A stretch of 64,000 nucleotides of DNA from Thalassospira lucentensis MCCC 1A00383 = DSM 14000 (GCF_000421265.1 NZ_ATWN01000001.1:186001-250000); one strand, 5' to 3'; positions 19,395 to 29,035 are shown, numbered from the stretch's first letter. Translations and numbers: made by a program. The notes: generated from the sequence alone by a model not told the origin.

Positions 19395-20165
19395 CTATTG
19401 CGCGGCTTCGTTTTTCAGGCGGTCATGGACGCGTTTGATTTCTTCGGGGCGCAGCCGTGGCTCAAGGGATGTGACGGCGGCTTTTGCATCCATCTTTTCT
19501 TTTTCTTCTGCGCCGGGGGGAAAGGTGATGTTGCCGCGCGCAGCCCGCGTGAGCCAATAATAGGATTCGGCATAGTTTTGCGCGATACCCCAGCCGCGTT
19601 CATACATGGCCCCTAACATGAACTGGGCCGCGTGCATGTTACCCTTGGCAGCAATTTCAAAATAGTGGGCGGCTTCGACGTAGTTTTGCTGGGCTCCACG
19701 GCCATGATAATATTGCGCACCGATCAGATAGGCCGCATTGCTGTTGTTTGGTGCAGCACGCAGGGCGCGTTTAAAGTATTCCGTTGCCCTGAACTGATCG
19801 TAGTTCAGGCCCCAACCATTAAAATAAAGCACCCCGATATAGTAAATCGCGCCAGCATGGTTGGCCTGTGAGGCATACATGAACCATTTGGCGGCTTCTT
19901 CGTAATTGGCGGGGCCAGTGTTGCCGCGATAATACAGCAGACCCAGCGCATATTGCGCACGTGGGTCGTCATTCTGCGCCGCCAGTCGCCACTGCGCGCG
20001 TGCCATTTCATAATTACCCGCCTGATAGGCACGGTATCCTGATTGATAATCGCCACCCGCCGTATTGGCGTGCGCATTGTTAGGGACAAATTGTGCGGTA
20101 AGCAGAAAGCTTGCGACAAGGGCAATTGCCCAACCAAGGCGGAGTTGAGTACGCAGAGATAACAA
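19395..20165 (-). CDS. Secreted Sel1-like repeat protein
   Basis: A 256-residue protein with an N-terminal signal peptide (WAIALVASFLLTAQFVPNNAHA) predicted to reach the periplasm. About five TPR-like Sel1 repeats follow, such as AQYALGLLYYRGNTGPANYEEAAKWF and AAQFMLGAMYERGWGIAQNYAESYYWL. Such repeats mediate protein-protein contacts, and the partner is unknown. The longest frame starts with TTG 11 bp after the stop of the upstream DUF2794 gene, so the two may form an operon. Confidence 0.88.
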   Translation of the reverse strand: MLSLRTQLRLGWAIALVASFLLTAQFVPNNAHANTAGGDYQSGYRAYQAGNYEMARAQWRLAAQNDDPRAQYALGLLYYRGNTGPANYEEAAKWFMYASQANHAGAIYYIGVLYFNGWGLNYDQFRATEYFKRALRAAPNNSNAAYLIGAQYYHGRGAQQNYVEAAHYFEIAAKGNMHAAQFMLGAMYERGWGIAQNYAESYYWLTRAARGNITFPPGAEEKEKMDAKAAVTSLEPRLRPEEIKRVHDRLKNEAAQ

Positions 20166-20176
20166 AAAATGACCGA

Positions 20177-20533
20177 TCAGGAGTTGGATTTGAAGAGTGG
20201 GACCACTTTGCGCGCGCGGCCTTCGATGGCGTCGAGAACCTTGAGGATGTCCGAGCTTTGCTTGATCCGCTCGCCGCTGTGAAGGGCCAGATACTGTCCA
20301 GCATTTTTATGCTCGGCTCCAAGTTTGATGACTTGAAAAAGCGGTGTTTCATGTGTTGATCGGAAAATGGAAAACATCGCCATGCCATCAAGGTGGTCAA
20401 TGGCATAGTCGCGCCATGCGCCGCCTGCAACCTGACGTGAATAGGTGTTCATGAGTCTCATAAGTTCAGCCCGGTCAAAATGGACAAAGCTTTTGGCTTT
20501 GCGGTATTTGGCCAAATCGAACAATGTTCCCAT
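20177..20533 (-). CDS. DUF2794-family protein
   Basis: A 118-residue protein of unknown function that resembles alphaproteobacterial DUF2794 proteins, with FDRAELMRLMNTYSRQVAGG, WRDYAIDHLDGMAMFSIFR and a C-terminal ILKVLDAIEGRARKVVPLF. The family call is from memory of the motif order. It has no signal or membrane segment. GGAG six bases upstream supports the start. The Sel1-repeat gene follows closely. Confidence 0.8.
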   Translation of the reverse strand: MGTLFDLAKYRKAKSFVHFDRAELMRLMNTYSRQVAGGAWRDYAIDHLDGMAMFSIFRSTHETPLFQVIKLGAEHKNAGQYLALHSGERIKQSSDILKVLDAIEGRARKVVPLFKSNS

Positions 20534-20703
20534 GTCATGCTCCGGCGAGGTTGCATTCAGACCGACAGCATCCAGATGTGACTGTCATATGACACGGTAG
20601 CGTGGATTTATCCCCGCCTCAAGTTTCAATGATCAAATAAGGCACGGTTCTGAAATCAACGACAGGATTGGGCATGAGGAAAAAAGTGCTCTCGAACAGA
20701 CTG

Positions 20704-21129
20704 TTACAGGCTGCGCGAGCGGGTCGGCGGCCAATCAAGGGTCTGCGCACCTGTGTTGTATGGGTCTGGTGTGCGATAGCAGCTCACAGCGGCAAGCGAC
20801 CGGTAACAGTAAAGCGGCGGTTCGGGGATCGGGTCTTTTTTGCAGTAGGATTTGCCATCAATTTTACGAATGGTGGAGCAATCCTGCCCGGTTGAAAGCG
20901 AGACCACATGATCGACCAGAGTTTTGTCGGTGTTGATGATGCTGACGACATCAAAAGCCAGATACCACTCAGCACCGGTAAAGATGCTGGTTCCAGCGAT
21001 ATCAGACATGGTTGTGCTGCATCCTGATACGCCCGTACCCAGTAGTGCGGCAAACAGCCCGGCAAGGATGCGTTGACGAATGACGCGCTTGGCATCAGCT
21101 CGGCTGTGGATAATTTGACGACGTTTCAT
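20704..21129 (-). CDS. Small uncharacterised lipoprotein
   Basis: Family not recognised; 141 residues. The basic N-terminus is followed by LAGLFAALLGTGVSGC, with a lipobox VSGC, so lipid attachment is likely. Several cysteines follow in the mature part (DCSTIRKIDGKSYCKKD, LYCYRSLAAVSCYR), compatible with disulfides in the periplasm. GGAGA just upstream of the ATG at 21129 supports the start over the longer frame. It is monocistronic. Confidence 0.75.
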   Translation of the reverse strand: MKRRQIIHSRADAKRVIRQRILAGLFAALLGTGVSGCSTTMSDIAGTSIFTGAEWYLAFDVVSIINTDKTLVDHVVSLSTGQDCSTIRKIDGKSYCKKDPIPEPPLYCYRSLAAVSCYRTPDPYNTGAQTLDWPPTRSRSL

Positions 21130-21522
21130 GGTGGTCTCCGTCCCGACACCGGGCAATTTTGACCGATGACATTTAAAACTCTGTTCCCTCGAAGCCTTTC
21201 AAAGCAAGTAGCGTGCCGAAATGTGTCGGGTTGGGGCAACTATCGGTCATATGGTCGCTGCGAACAGGATTTTTAGGCGTTTGGGCGTTTCTAAGATTGA
21301 TATTAGGGGCCGGGGCGAGCAAGCGTTGTGCGCAATTTTACGGAAATAGCCGTCCAGTACGACCTAAACTGCCAGTCAAAACGTGTTTTTGCGGGGTGTC
21401 AGGCAATTCTTACCGCCCTTTGTTTTGCAACTACACAGGCGTTGTCTGGTTGCCTAATCTGGCTTGAGAGCACCCAGAAGGCAAAATAATCGGCTTAAAG
21501 GTGTGAATGACGTTGAGTAGAC
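21130..21522. other. Gene-free intergenic stretch
   Basis: Between the small lipoprotein gene and the yfgM promoter I see no supportable gene. A short plus-strand frame (84 residues) has no credible start site or family signature and a composition unlike the coding neighbours. No tRNA or known small RNA was recognised. Confidence 0.5.
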
Positions 21523-21551
21523 TTGACCCCTTGTATGCAGGCGCGTTAAAT
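21523..21551 (+). promoter_or_regulatory. Sigma-70-type promoter of the yfgM-bamB-der cluster
   Basis: TTGACC (21523-21528), a 17-base spacer and TTAAAT (21546-21551). The predicted start is near 21558, just before a hairpin in the leader. Confidence 0.55.
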
Positions 21552-21573
21552 CCTTGCCGGAATTAATTCTGAT

Positions 21574-21594
21574 AAGCGGGCAAGTTGCCCGCTT
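21574..21594 (+). promoter_or_regulatory. Leader hairpin upstream of yfgM
   Basis: AAGCGGGC-AAGTT-GCCCGCTT, an 8-bp perfect stem followed by TCTTG. It lies between the promoter and the GTG start, so it could attenuate transcription weakly or simply end upstream reads. Confidence 0.45.
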
Positions 21595-21621
21595 TCTTGT
21601 GACCGGATTGGAGCCGTTTTC

Positions 21622-22272
21622 GTGGTTGATATTTTCCAGGAAGTCGAAGAAGACCTGAAGCGTGAACGCAGCGAAGCGCTGTGGCGCAAATACGGTAAAT
21701 ACGTGATTGGCGTCGCCGCAGTCATCGTGCTGGGTGTTGCTGGTCGCGAAGGCTGGAAAACTTACGAACACAGCACCAGCATTGAAAATGGTACGCGTCT
21801 TGCCAACGCAATTGACCTGACCCAGTCAGGCGAAAACAATCAGGATGCCGCACTCGCCGCACTTGATTCCATCATTGCTGATGGCAATGCGGACTTTGTC
21901 GCACTTGGACATTTCCAAAAAGCAGCAGTTTACCTGCGTGCTGGCGTAAAAGAGTCGGCCGTTGCTGAACTTGAAGCCGTTGCTGGCAATGGTGACATTG
22001 ATCAGGTTTATCGCGATCTTGCGGTTGTCGAAATTGCCATGAACAACGCGACCCAAAGCAACGCCATGGATTTGATTGCGCGTCTTGAGCCAATCGCGGT
22101 TCCGGAAAACGCATGGTATTACTCCGCACGCGAGATGATTGCGATGCTGCATGTTGCTGCGGGCGAAATTGATGCCGCCAAGCCGCTTCTGACCGAAATT
22201 GCCGACGATAACGAAGCACCGTCGGGCATGCGGTCACGGGCAAGCGAGATTCTCAAGGCGATTGGTGCCTGA
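21622..22272 (+). CDS. YfgM-like tetratricopeptide membrane protein (ancillary SecYEG translocon subunit)
   Basis: A 216-residue protein with a short cytoplasmic N-terminus (DIFQEVEEDLKRERSEALWRKYGKY), one membrane helix (VIGVAAVIVLGVAGREGW) and a periplasmic TPR-like domain. This is the YfgM arrangement; in E. coli that protein associates with SecYEG and periplasmic chaperones. The order yfgM-bamB-der is the same as in E. coli, which supports the call. The start is GTG with GGAG about 11 bases upstream. Confidence 0.88.
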   Translation: MVDIFQEVEEDLKRERSEALWRKYGKYVIGVAAVIVLGVAGREGWKTYEHSTSIENGTRLANAIDLTQSGENNQDAALAALDSIIADGNADFVALGHFQKAAVYLRAGVKESAVAELEAVAGNGDIDQVYRDLAVVEIAMNNATQSNAMDLIARLEPIAVPENAWYYSAREMIAMLHVAAGEIDAAKPLLTEIADDNEAPSGMRSRASEILKAIGA

Positions 22273-22346
22273 CCACATCTAGAACAGATTTGGTCGGGAT
22301 AACGTCCTGACCAATGCGATGCGAGCTTGAACCAGAGGATACGGTT

Positions 22347-23681
22347 TTGACGTCACGCGCTTTTAAGTCACTTGTTTGTGTAATGGGTCTTTCGGTCTTT
22401 CTTGCTGGCTGTTCCAGCTGGCTTGGCGAAGACGAAGCACCGCCCTTACCCGGTGAGCGTATCTCGGTTCTTGCCCTGCAAAGTACGGTGCAGCCCGATA
22501 TTGATCTTAGTGATCAGCGCGTTGTCCTGCCTGAACCCGAACCAATGGTCGATTGGCCGCAGAACGGTGGTTTTCCAAGTCATGCGCTTCATCATGTCGG
22601 GCTTGAGAACGATGTTCTTGAGCAAGACTGGTCGGTCAGTATTGGCGAAGGTTCAATGGATGACAACCTGTTGCTCAATCAGGCCATTGTTGCCCGTGGT
22701 GTGATCTTTACCATTGATGCCAGCGCAGAGGTTCGTGCCTTTGCCGCCACATCGGGTAAGGAAATCTGGTCGATTGAACTGGCACCCGAGGATGAAGAAG
22801 ACAGTACCCTGCTTGGCGGTGGTCTTGCCTATGAGAAAGGCATTATTTACGCAACCACTGGCTTTGCCGAAGTCATTGCGATTGACGCACCCAGTGCGAC
22901 GGTCCTTTGGCGTCAGCAGGTAAGTGCGCCGATGCGGTCCGCACCGACCGTACGTGGCGGGCGTGTCTTTGCCATTACGATCGATAACCAGACCATTGCG
23001 CTTAATGCGATGAGTGGTGAGTTGCTCTGGAGCCATCGCGGCGCATCCGAAGGGGCCTCCTTTATCGGTGGGGCAAGCCCCGCTGTGGATCAGGGGGTTG
23101 TGATTTCGGCCTATTCAACGGGTGAGCTTTATGCGCTTCGGGTTGAAAATGGTCAGGTGATCTGGTCGGATGCGTTGGCGTCTGCCGGGCGTACAGATGC
23201 GGTGTCAGCGATTGCCGATATTCGCGGTTTGCCGGTGATTGATAATGATCTTGTATTTGCGACCAGTAACTCGGGTTTGACGGTCGGAATTGACCTTCGG
23301 ACCGGGTATCGCGTCTGGGAACTTGAGGCCGGTGGCATTCAGTCGCCATGGGTTGCGGGCGATTATATATACGTCCTTACCAACACAAATGATCTGATTG
23401 CCTTGCGTCGGAAGACCGGACAGGTTAAATGGGTGACCGTTCTGCCACGTTTTGTCGATCCCGAAGATCAGGATGAACCGATTGTGTGGACCGGTCCGGT
23501 ACTGGTCGGTGACAGGTTGATCGTTGGTAACGAGCAGGGCGAAGTAATGACTGTTTCCCCTTATAGCGGTGAAATCATCGGAAAGGACGAAGTGTCCGGT
23601 CCGATTACCTTACCGCCATCTGTTGCTGGTGACAGCCTTTACTTCCTGACTGCGGATGCCGATCTAATCGCATATCGCTGA
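22347..23681 (+). CDS. bamB: Outer-membrane assembly lipoprotein BamB
   Basis: An eight-bladed beta-propeller lipoprotein that assists BamA in inserting outer-membrane proteins. The TTG at 22347 has GAGGA eight bases upstream and gives a signal peptide ending in the lipobox LAGC. An ATG at 22314 is possible but has no Shine-Dalgarno. PQQ-like repeats recur through the 444 residues (GKEIWSIELA, ATVLWRQQV, GELLWSHRGAS, GQVKWVTVLP). It stands between yfgM and der, with which it is probably cotranscribed. Confidence 0.93.
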   Translation: MTSRAFKSLVCVMGLSVFLAGCSSWLGEDEAPPLPGERISVLALQSTVQPDIDLSDQRVVLPEPEPMVDWPQNGGFPSHALHHVGLENDVLEQDWSVSIGEGSMDDNLLLNQAIVARGVIFTIDASAEVRAFAATSGKEIWSIELAPEDEEDSTLLGGGLAYEKGIIYATTGFAEVIAIDAPSATVLWRQQVSAPMRSAPTVRGGRVFAITIDNQTIALNAMSGELLWSHRGASEGASFIGGASPAVDQGVVISAYSTGELYALRVENGQVIWSDALASAGRTDAVSAIADIRGLPVIDNDLVFATSNSGLTVGIDLRTGYRVWELEAGGIQSPWVAGDYIYVLTNTNDLIALRRKTGQVKWVTVLPRFVDPEDQDEPIVWTGPVLVGDRLIVGNEQGEVMTVSPYSGEIIGKDEVSGPITLPPSVAGDSLYFLTADADLIAYR

Positions 23682-23789
23682 TCAGGTAAGAAAAAGTTTT
23701 CCGCAAGGTTTCCTTGCAAGATTTGCGGTGCGCCGTGGGCTTTTGCCTCCGGCGCATATCGCCGTTTATAACGAGAGTCTGAAAGTCAG

Positions 23790-25331
23790 ATGTCGCTAAA
23801 AGTTGCCATTATCGGTCGCCCCAATGTCGGGAAGTCGACCCTGTTTAACCGTCTGGTCGGTAAAAAGCTGGCCCTGGTTGACGACCAACCTGGCGTGACC
23901 CGTGATCGTCGCTATGGCAAGGGCCGTCTGGGCCATATGTCGTTCGATATCATTGATACCGCCGGTCTTGAAGAAGTGTTCGATAACTCGATCGAAGGCA
24001 TGATGCGCCAGCAAAGTGAGATGGCGTTTGAGGAATGCGACGTTGCGCTGTTCCTGATTGATGCCCGTGCGGGTTTGACGCCACTTGATAACCATTTTGC
24101 CGATTGGCTGCGCAAACGCCAAAAGCCGGTCTATGTTATTGCCAACAAGCATGAAGGCATTAATCAGGACCCGGGGCTGTATGAGGCCTATGGTCTTGGC
24201 CTCGGCGATGTTGCACCGATTTCTGCCGAGCATGGCCTTGGCATTGAATTGCTCTATGACATTCTTGAACCGCATTGGAAAGAATGGAAAGACGGCGTTC
24301 GCGACGAAAAGAAAAAAGCCCAGCAGGCCGCAGCCGAAGCCCAAAAGGATGCGGCGGCGGAAGCAGGCGATGACGGCTTTGAGGATTTCGATAACGAAGA
24401 CGATTTTCCCGATGATGACGGTGAAACCTTCCCGTCGTTTGAGATCGAGCTTTTTGAAGACGACGAAGATGAAGATGGCGAGCTGATTGACGAAGGTCCG
24501 CGCGACAATTCGAAAATCCAGTTGGCGATTGTTGGTCGTCCAAATGCCGGTAAATCGACGCTGCTTAATCAGCTTCTAGGCGAGAACCGCGTGATGACAG
24601 GGCCGCAGGCCGGTTTGACCCGGGATTCGATCGCAGTCGATTGGGCCTATGAAGGACGTCCTATTCGTTTGGTCGATACCGCAGGCATGCGTCGTAAAAA
24701 GAAGATTGATGACCGCGTCGAAAAGCTTTCGGTTTCTGACACGTTGCGCGTGATCCGTTATGCGCAGGTGGTTGTCTTGATGCTTGATGCGACCAACACG
24801 CTTGATAAGCAGGACCTGACGATTGCGCGTATGGTGCTTGAAGAAGGCCGTGCCTTGATTATTGCGGTCAACAAGTGGGACACCGTGATTGATAAATCCG
24901 GTGTCATGCAGGCGCTGCGCGATAAGCTTGATACATCCTTTGCACAGGCCAAAGGCATTCCGGTTCTGACCTTCTCGGCCTTGACCGGGCGCGGGACCGA
25001 ACGGCTTATGCCCACGGTTATGGATATCCACGATATCTGGAGCCGCCGCATCTCGACATCCAAGCTGAACCGTTGGCTTGAAGTTGTTAGTGAACGTCAC
25101 TTGCCGCCGGTTATTTCCGGACGCCGCATTCGCCTGCGCTATATGACACAAGCCAAAGCGCGTCCGCCAAGCTTCTTTATCAACTGCTCCAAGGCGGCTG
25201 AACTGCCCGAAAGCTATACGCGTTACCTGATCAACGGTCTGCGCGAGGATTTCGATATGCCGGGCGTTCCGATCCGCGTTAATTTGCGCAGCAGTGATAA
25301 CCCGTTTGCGAAAAAGAAAAAGAAGCGCTGA
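23790..25331 (+). CDS. der: Ribosome-assembly GTPase Der (EngA)
   Basis: A double-Era-like GTPase needed for 50S maturation. The first G domain has GRPNVGKSTLFN and DTAGLEE, with NKHEG at the G4 position. The second has GRPNAGKSTLLN (near residue 249), DTAGMRR and NKWD. The C-terminal KH-like domain ends in the basic tail KKKKKR. Between the G domains, residues ~172-239 are first Lys/Ala/Glu-rich and then strongly acidic, making the protein 513 residues long. The leader between bamB and der can form alternative hairpins. A terminator follows at 25360. Confidence 0.97.
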   Translation: MSLKVAIIGRPNVGKSTLFNRLVGKKLALVDDQPGVTRDRRYGKGRLGHMSFDIIDTAGLEEVFDNSIEGMMRQQSEMAFEECDVALFLIDARAGLTPLDNHFADWLRKRQKPVYVIANKHEGINQDPGLYEAYGLGLGDVAPISAEHGLGIELLYDILEPHWKEWKDGVRDEKKKAQQAAAEAQKDAAAEAGDDGFEDFDNEDDFPDDDGETFPSFEIELFEDDEDEDGELIDEGPRDNSKIQLAIVGRPNAGKSTLLNQLLGENRVMTGPQAGLTRDSIAVDWAYEGRPIRLVDTAGMRRKKKIDDRVEKLSVSDTLRVIRYAQVVVLMLDATNTLDKQDLTIARMVLEEGRALIIAVNKWDTVIDKSGVMQALRDKLDTSFAQAKGIPVLTFSALTGRGTERLMPTVMDIHDIWSRRISTSKLNRWLEVVSERHLPPVISGRRIRLRYMTQAKARPPSFFINCSKAAELPESYTRYLINGLREDFDMPGVPIRVNLRSSDNPFAKKKKKR

Positions 25332-25359
25332 GCGTTTTGATCTTGATTCAACTCATTGT

Positions 25360-25395
25360 AAAACCGCCCCTGGAAACGGAGGCGGTTTTCTTTTT
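25360..25395 (+). terminator. Terminator after der
   Basis: AAAACCGCC (25360-25368) pairs with GGCGGTTTT (25381-25389), followed by CTTTTT. Confidence 0.85.
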
Positions 25396-25557
25396 GGGGC
25401 TCAAAACTTTATACTTTGGTTCGAAGAGTCGATTTTTCTGTTTCTCAAGCGGATTAATTGTTCGAATTTCACATCCAGTCCCCATATCTAGTTGGGCGCG
25501 GACAAGCTGACTGTGATGTGCGACGTTATCGATAAGGGAATGGGTGGGATAATTTAA

Positions 25558-27240
25558 ATGCGTTTGAAGCATGTGCTGGTGATTTGTTTTCTGGTGCTCT
25601 CGGTGCTGCCGTTGTTCGTGAGTTTCGGGATGCTTCAATCCTATTCTGCCACGCAATACCGCAACCAGATCGGAGACAAGTTGAACGCTGTTTCGCAATT
25701 GGCTAAGCAACGTTTGACGGCGGCGATTGCGCGCATCGAAGACAATACGACGTTGCTTGCGAACCGCACCCTGCTTCGGCAACAAATGGGTGAGTATGCG
25801 CAAACGCGCGAATATGCACTTTACGATACGATTGAAAACAGCCTGCACGAAGCCAAGCAGGGTATGGAACAGATTGTCGATATCGGTGTGTTTGCGGCCA
25901 ACGGGCAGTTTATCGCCTCGATTAATCGGACGGCGACCTCCTTTGATCGTTCCATGCTCAAGGGGCGCGATCGGATTGTTTTCTTGCGCCATTCTCAGGA
26001 ACTTATTGTTCGCAGTATTGCCGAGATTGAGCTGAAGGGCCGTACCGTCGGCTACATGGTCGTTGATTTTTCTGGCCAGTTTATTCTTGATCTTGTGAAT
26101 GATCACACGGGGCTGGGAGAAACAGGCGAATGGCTGTTTGCTGTACGTGACGAAAACGGCGATGCGTTGTTTGCGGTGCCGTTGAAATATGATGCAAGAG
26201 CCGCCTTTATCCGCCGAGTTGCCAAGGATCGTCTGGACGTACCAATTACGCAGGCACTTCTTGGCAAAGAAATCATTATGGCGAATGCACCTGATTATCA
26301 GGAACGGCCTGTCATGGCTTCTACGCGGTATATCAAAAATATGGATATTGGCTTGGTCGCCAAGATCAACGAAAGCGAAGTAACCGCGATCATAGATGAG
26401 GCCAATAAATATCTTGTCATGCTAGGCATTGCACTTGTGCTTATTGCCATTGTCGTCGGAGTTCTGATCGCCAGCCTGATTGCGAAGCCGGTCGAGCAAC
26501 TTCGCAAAGCAACACAGAAGCTGGCTTCTGGCGATTTTGATGTGCAACCGGTTGAGGCCGGTTGGCGCGAGGCAAAGGACCTTGCGGCATCTTTCACCGA
26601 TATGGCCGAATCCATTTACGATTTGCAGGAAAACCTGCAACATAAAGTCGAAGAACGCACACGTGACCTTGATGAGGCCAATCAACGTCTAACGGAGATT
26701 TCCGTGCGCGATCCGTTGACCGGTGTCCATAATCGCCGCCATGTCATGGAACGATTGGACGAGGAGGCCTCAAGAGCGCGGCGCTATAGTGGGCAGTTGG
26801 CTGTGGCCATTTTCGACATTGATCACTTTAAGCAGGTCAATGATACCCTTGGACATGCCACCGGGGATGAGGTTTTGATCGGTCTTGCGTTTTGTGTGGA
26901 ACATACTCTGCGGACGTCTGACTTGTTTGGCCGTATCGGTGGCGAAGAATTCTGCATTGTCATTCCCGAGGCCGACAAAGAAGGCACAATGCTTTTGATC
27001 GAACGCATTCGGTCTGCGATCGAGGCCTTGCCGTTTAATTTTGACGGCAAGCAACTCAAAGTGACATGCAGTTTCGGGATTGTCTTTTTGGCCGAGGAAA
27101 TTGATAGCACAATGCTGCTGATGGAGTGCGCTGATAAGGCGCTTTACCATGCCAAGGAAACCGGACGAAACAAGGTTGTCGTTTACAACGACATGCCAAA
27201 AGACCTTTTGTCTGAAACCAGCAAAGACAACGCCGGTTAA
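25558..27240 (+). CDS. Membrane sensor diguanylate cyclase (periplasmic sensor, HAMP, GGDEF)
   Basis: A 560-residue protein. The N-terminal helix (residues ~5-25) and a second helix (~284-308, LVMLGIALVLIAIVVGVLIA) enclose a periplasmic sensor of about 255 residues, probably a CACHE-like fold. HAMP (~308-360) and a short coiled coil lead to a GGDEF domain. GGEEF is near residue 461, and the product-inhibition I-site RTSD precedes it by five residues, so it should be an active, feedback-inhibited c-di-GMP synthase. The ligand is unknown. It is a single gene, convergent with the cytochrome gene. Confidence 0.93.
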   Translation: MRLKHVLVICFLVLSVLPLFVSFGMLQSYSATQYRNQIGDKLNAVSQLAKQRLTAAIARIEDNTTLLANRTLLRQQMGEYAQTREYALYDTIENSLHEAKQGMEQIVDIGVFAANGQFIASINRTATSFDRSMLKGRDRIVFLRHSQELIVRSIAEIELKGRTVGYMVVDFSGQFILDLVNDHTGLGETGEWLFAVRDENGDALFAVPLKYDARAAFIRRVAKDRLDVPITQALLGKEIIMANAPDYQERPVMASTRYIKNMDIGLVAKINESEVTAIIDEANKYLVMLGIALVLIAIVVGVLIASLIAKPVEQLRKATQKLASGDFDVQPVEAGWREAKDLAASFTDMAESIYDLQENLQHKVEERTRDLDEANQRLTEISVRDPLTGVHNRRHVMERLDEEASRARRYSGQLAVAIFDIDHFKQVNDTLGHATGDEVLIGLAFCVEHTLRTSDLFGRIGGEEFCIVIPEADKEGTMLLIERIRSAIEALPFNFDGKQLKVTCSFGIVFLAEEIDSTMLLMECADKALYHAKETGRNKVVVYNDMPKDLLSETSKDNAG

Positions 27241-27273
27241 GCCGCGAGTAGGCCGGGATATCGGGCCTTTGCC

Positions 27274-27750
27274 TTATTCCGCCGGGATCGACGGCCCGTT
27301 ATCGATAATGTCGCGGATGTGATCGGGCAGGTCGCTTTGCGTCAGGCGTTCCTGCATGCTGGCATCCTGTGTAAAGGCAAAGATGTCTGCCAGATCCTGC
27401 CCGGAAAAATCAACCTGATATCCTAGGTCTGCTTGCTGCAGATGAAGCATTTCATCTGCACCGCGCCACATACGGGCGAAAAATTCAAACGGATTGCGCG
27501 ACTGATCCATGTTGGATGCATCAAGACTGGGCGCAATGTCTCCTCCGACATTATTCACCGCATGACACACAACGCAGCCGCGTTCGGCGAAAAGGTCCTT
27601 ACCGCGTTCTGCGCTCATTTCAGGCCAGGACGTCTTCGGACCATCCTGTGCGGCGTGGGATGGTGTCACACTGGCTGTCAGGGTCGCAAAACCAATCGTG
27701 CAAAAGGCTGCAAGTGACAGGAGCTGTTTGCGATGGATGGCCGATTTCAT
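27274..27750 (-). CDS. Secreted monohaem class I cytochrome c
   Basis: A 158-residue protein with a signal peptide (LLSLAAFCTIGFATLTASV, cleavage after SHA) and one haem motif C59-V-V-C62-H63. A Met in the following region (MWRGADEM) could be the sixth ligand. It should be a periplasmic electron carrier. The redox partner is not visible; no oxidase or dehydrogenase genes adjoin it. AAGGGACG precedes the ATG. Confidence 0.88.
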   Translation of the reverse strand: MKSAIHRKQLLSLAAFCTIGFATLTASVTPSHAAQDGPKTSWPEMSAERGKDLFAERGCVVCHAVNNVGGDIAPSLDASNMDQSRNPFEFFARMWRGADEMLHLQQADLGYQVDFSGQDLADIFAFTQDASMQERLTQSDLPDHIRDIIDNGPSIPAE

Positions 27751-27891
27751 ATGACGTCCCTTTGACGGAGTGTTGATGCGGGTAGGTCATGCTAACGATC
27801 CGACGGCGGGGAAAGCAATCAATTGATGTTGCTAACAGAATTTAAATTCAAAAGGTAGCGGCAAGAAACACATGTTCCTTGCCGCGGGATG

Positions 27892-28929
27892 TCACGAAAA
27901 GCGTGGCGGGTTAAGCCGCGCAAAGCCTTCCTGAATGTAATAGGGGTAATGGGGATAGGGTGGGGTGCGTTTGCTTACCTGATCAAGGCGTGCGATCTGA
28001 TCATCATCAAGTGACCAGCCAACCGCGCCGAGATTGGCGATCAGTTGATCTTCTGTTCTCGCACCAAGAATAACCGAAGAGATGGTGGGGCGTTGCAGCA
28101 GCCAGTTGATCGCCACTTGCGCAACCGTTTTACCAATCTCCCCGGCGATGTCGTCAAGCACATCGACAATGTCATAGAGCATTTCATCGTCAACAGGTGG
28201 CCCAAACTGGGCGGTTTCTTTTAACCGACTGCCACTTGGAAGCGGCGTTTCGCGGCGAACCTTTCCTGTAAGGCGGCCCCAGCCAAGCGGGCTCCAGACC
28301 AAGGCACCCAGTCCCTGATCTTCGGCCAGTGGCATCAGGTCCCATTCATAATCACGCCCGACCAGCGAATAGTAAACCTGATGAGCGACATAGCGCGAAT
28401 ATCCGTGACGCTCGGCAATCGAGAGCGATTTCATGATTTGCCAACCCGCAAAGTTGGACGCACCGACGTAGCGCAGTTTGCCAACCCGGATCAGGTCATC
28501 AAGCGTTGCCATAACTTCCTCAATCGGGGTTGTGGCATCAAACGCATGAAGTTGCAGGATGTCGATGTGGTCGGTGCCAAGACGCATCAATGCGGCATCG
28601 GTTGCTTTGACCAATCGATCACGTGATGTCCCATAGTCGTTGGGGCCATCACCCATCGGAAGTCCAAGTTTGGTCGATAGCAGAACTTTGTCCCGACGCC
28701 CCTTGATGGCCGCCCCAAGGACGGTTTCCGATGCGCCGTCTGAATAGACATCTGCGCTATCAAACAGGTTCATCCCGTGTTCGAGGCTGATATCAATCAT
28801 TCTGGTGGCACCTTTGGCGTCAACCGTTCCCCAGTTGGAAAAAAGCGGTCCCGTGCCACCAAAGGTCCCCGCGCCAAGAGATAATGCCGGGACGCGCAAT
28901 CCGGATCGGCCAAGCTGTCTGTATTCCAT
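27892..28929 (-). CDS. Aldo/keto reductase
   Basis: A 345-residue NADPH-dependent TIM-barrel oxidoreductase. The catalytic tetrad is visible: Asp and Tyr in FDSADVYSDG, Lys in LLSTKLG and His in ILQLHAFD. The cofactor region is near SSVILGARTEDQL. GGAG seven bases before the second ATG (28929) and the family start MEYRQLGRSG favour that start over the ATG at 28941. It is divergent from a LysR gene across 106 bp, so that regulator probably controls it. The substrate is unknown. Confidence 0.93.
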   Translation of the reverse strand: MEYRQLGRSGLRVPALSLGAGTFGGTGPLFSNWGTVDAKGATRMIDISLEHGMNLFDSADVYSDGASETVLGAAIKGRRDKVLLSTKLGLPMGDGPNDYGTSRDRLVKATDAALMRLGTDHIDILQLHAFDATTPIEEVMATLDDLIRVGKLRYVGASNFAGWQIMKSLSIAERHGYSRYVAHQVYYSLVGRDYEWDLMPLAEDQGLGALVWSPLGWGRLTGKVRRETPLPSGSRLKETAQFGPPVDDEMLYDIVDVLDDIAGEIGKTVAQVAINWLLQRPTISSVILGARTEDQLIANLGAVGWSLDDDQIARLDQVSKRTPPYPHYPYYIQEGFARLNPPRFS

Positions 28930-29035
28930 TTCGATCTCCATTTTTGAGCAAGCATGCGATGGGGTCGAATATGGACAGAGGGCATATTTTCAACTAGAGG
29001 TATCTTAGGAATATTATTTGTGAGCTCAATTCACT

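Noticed and set aside
21213-21467. 84-residue plus frame in the large intergenic region
   Set aside because: No Shine-Dalgarno, atypical composition and no recognisable motif.
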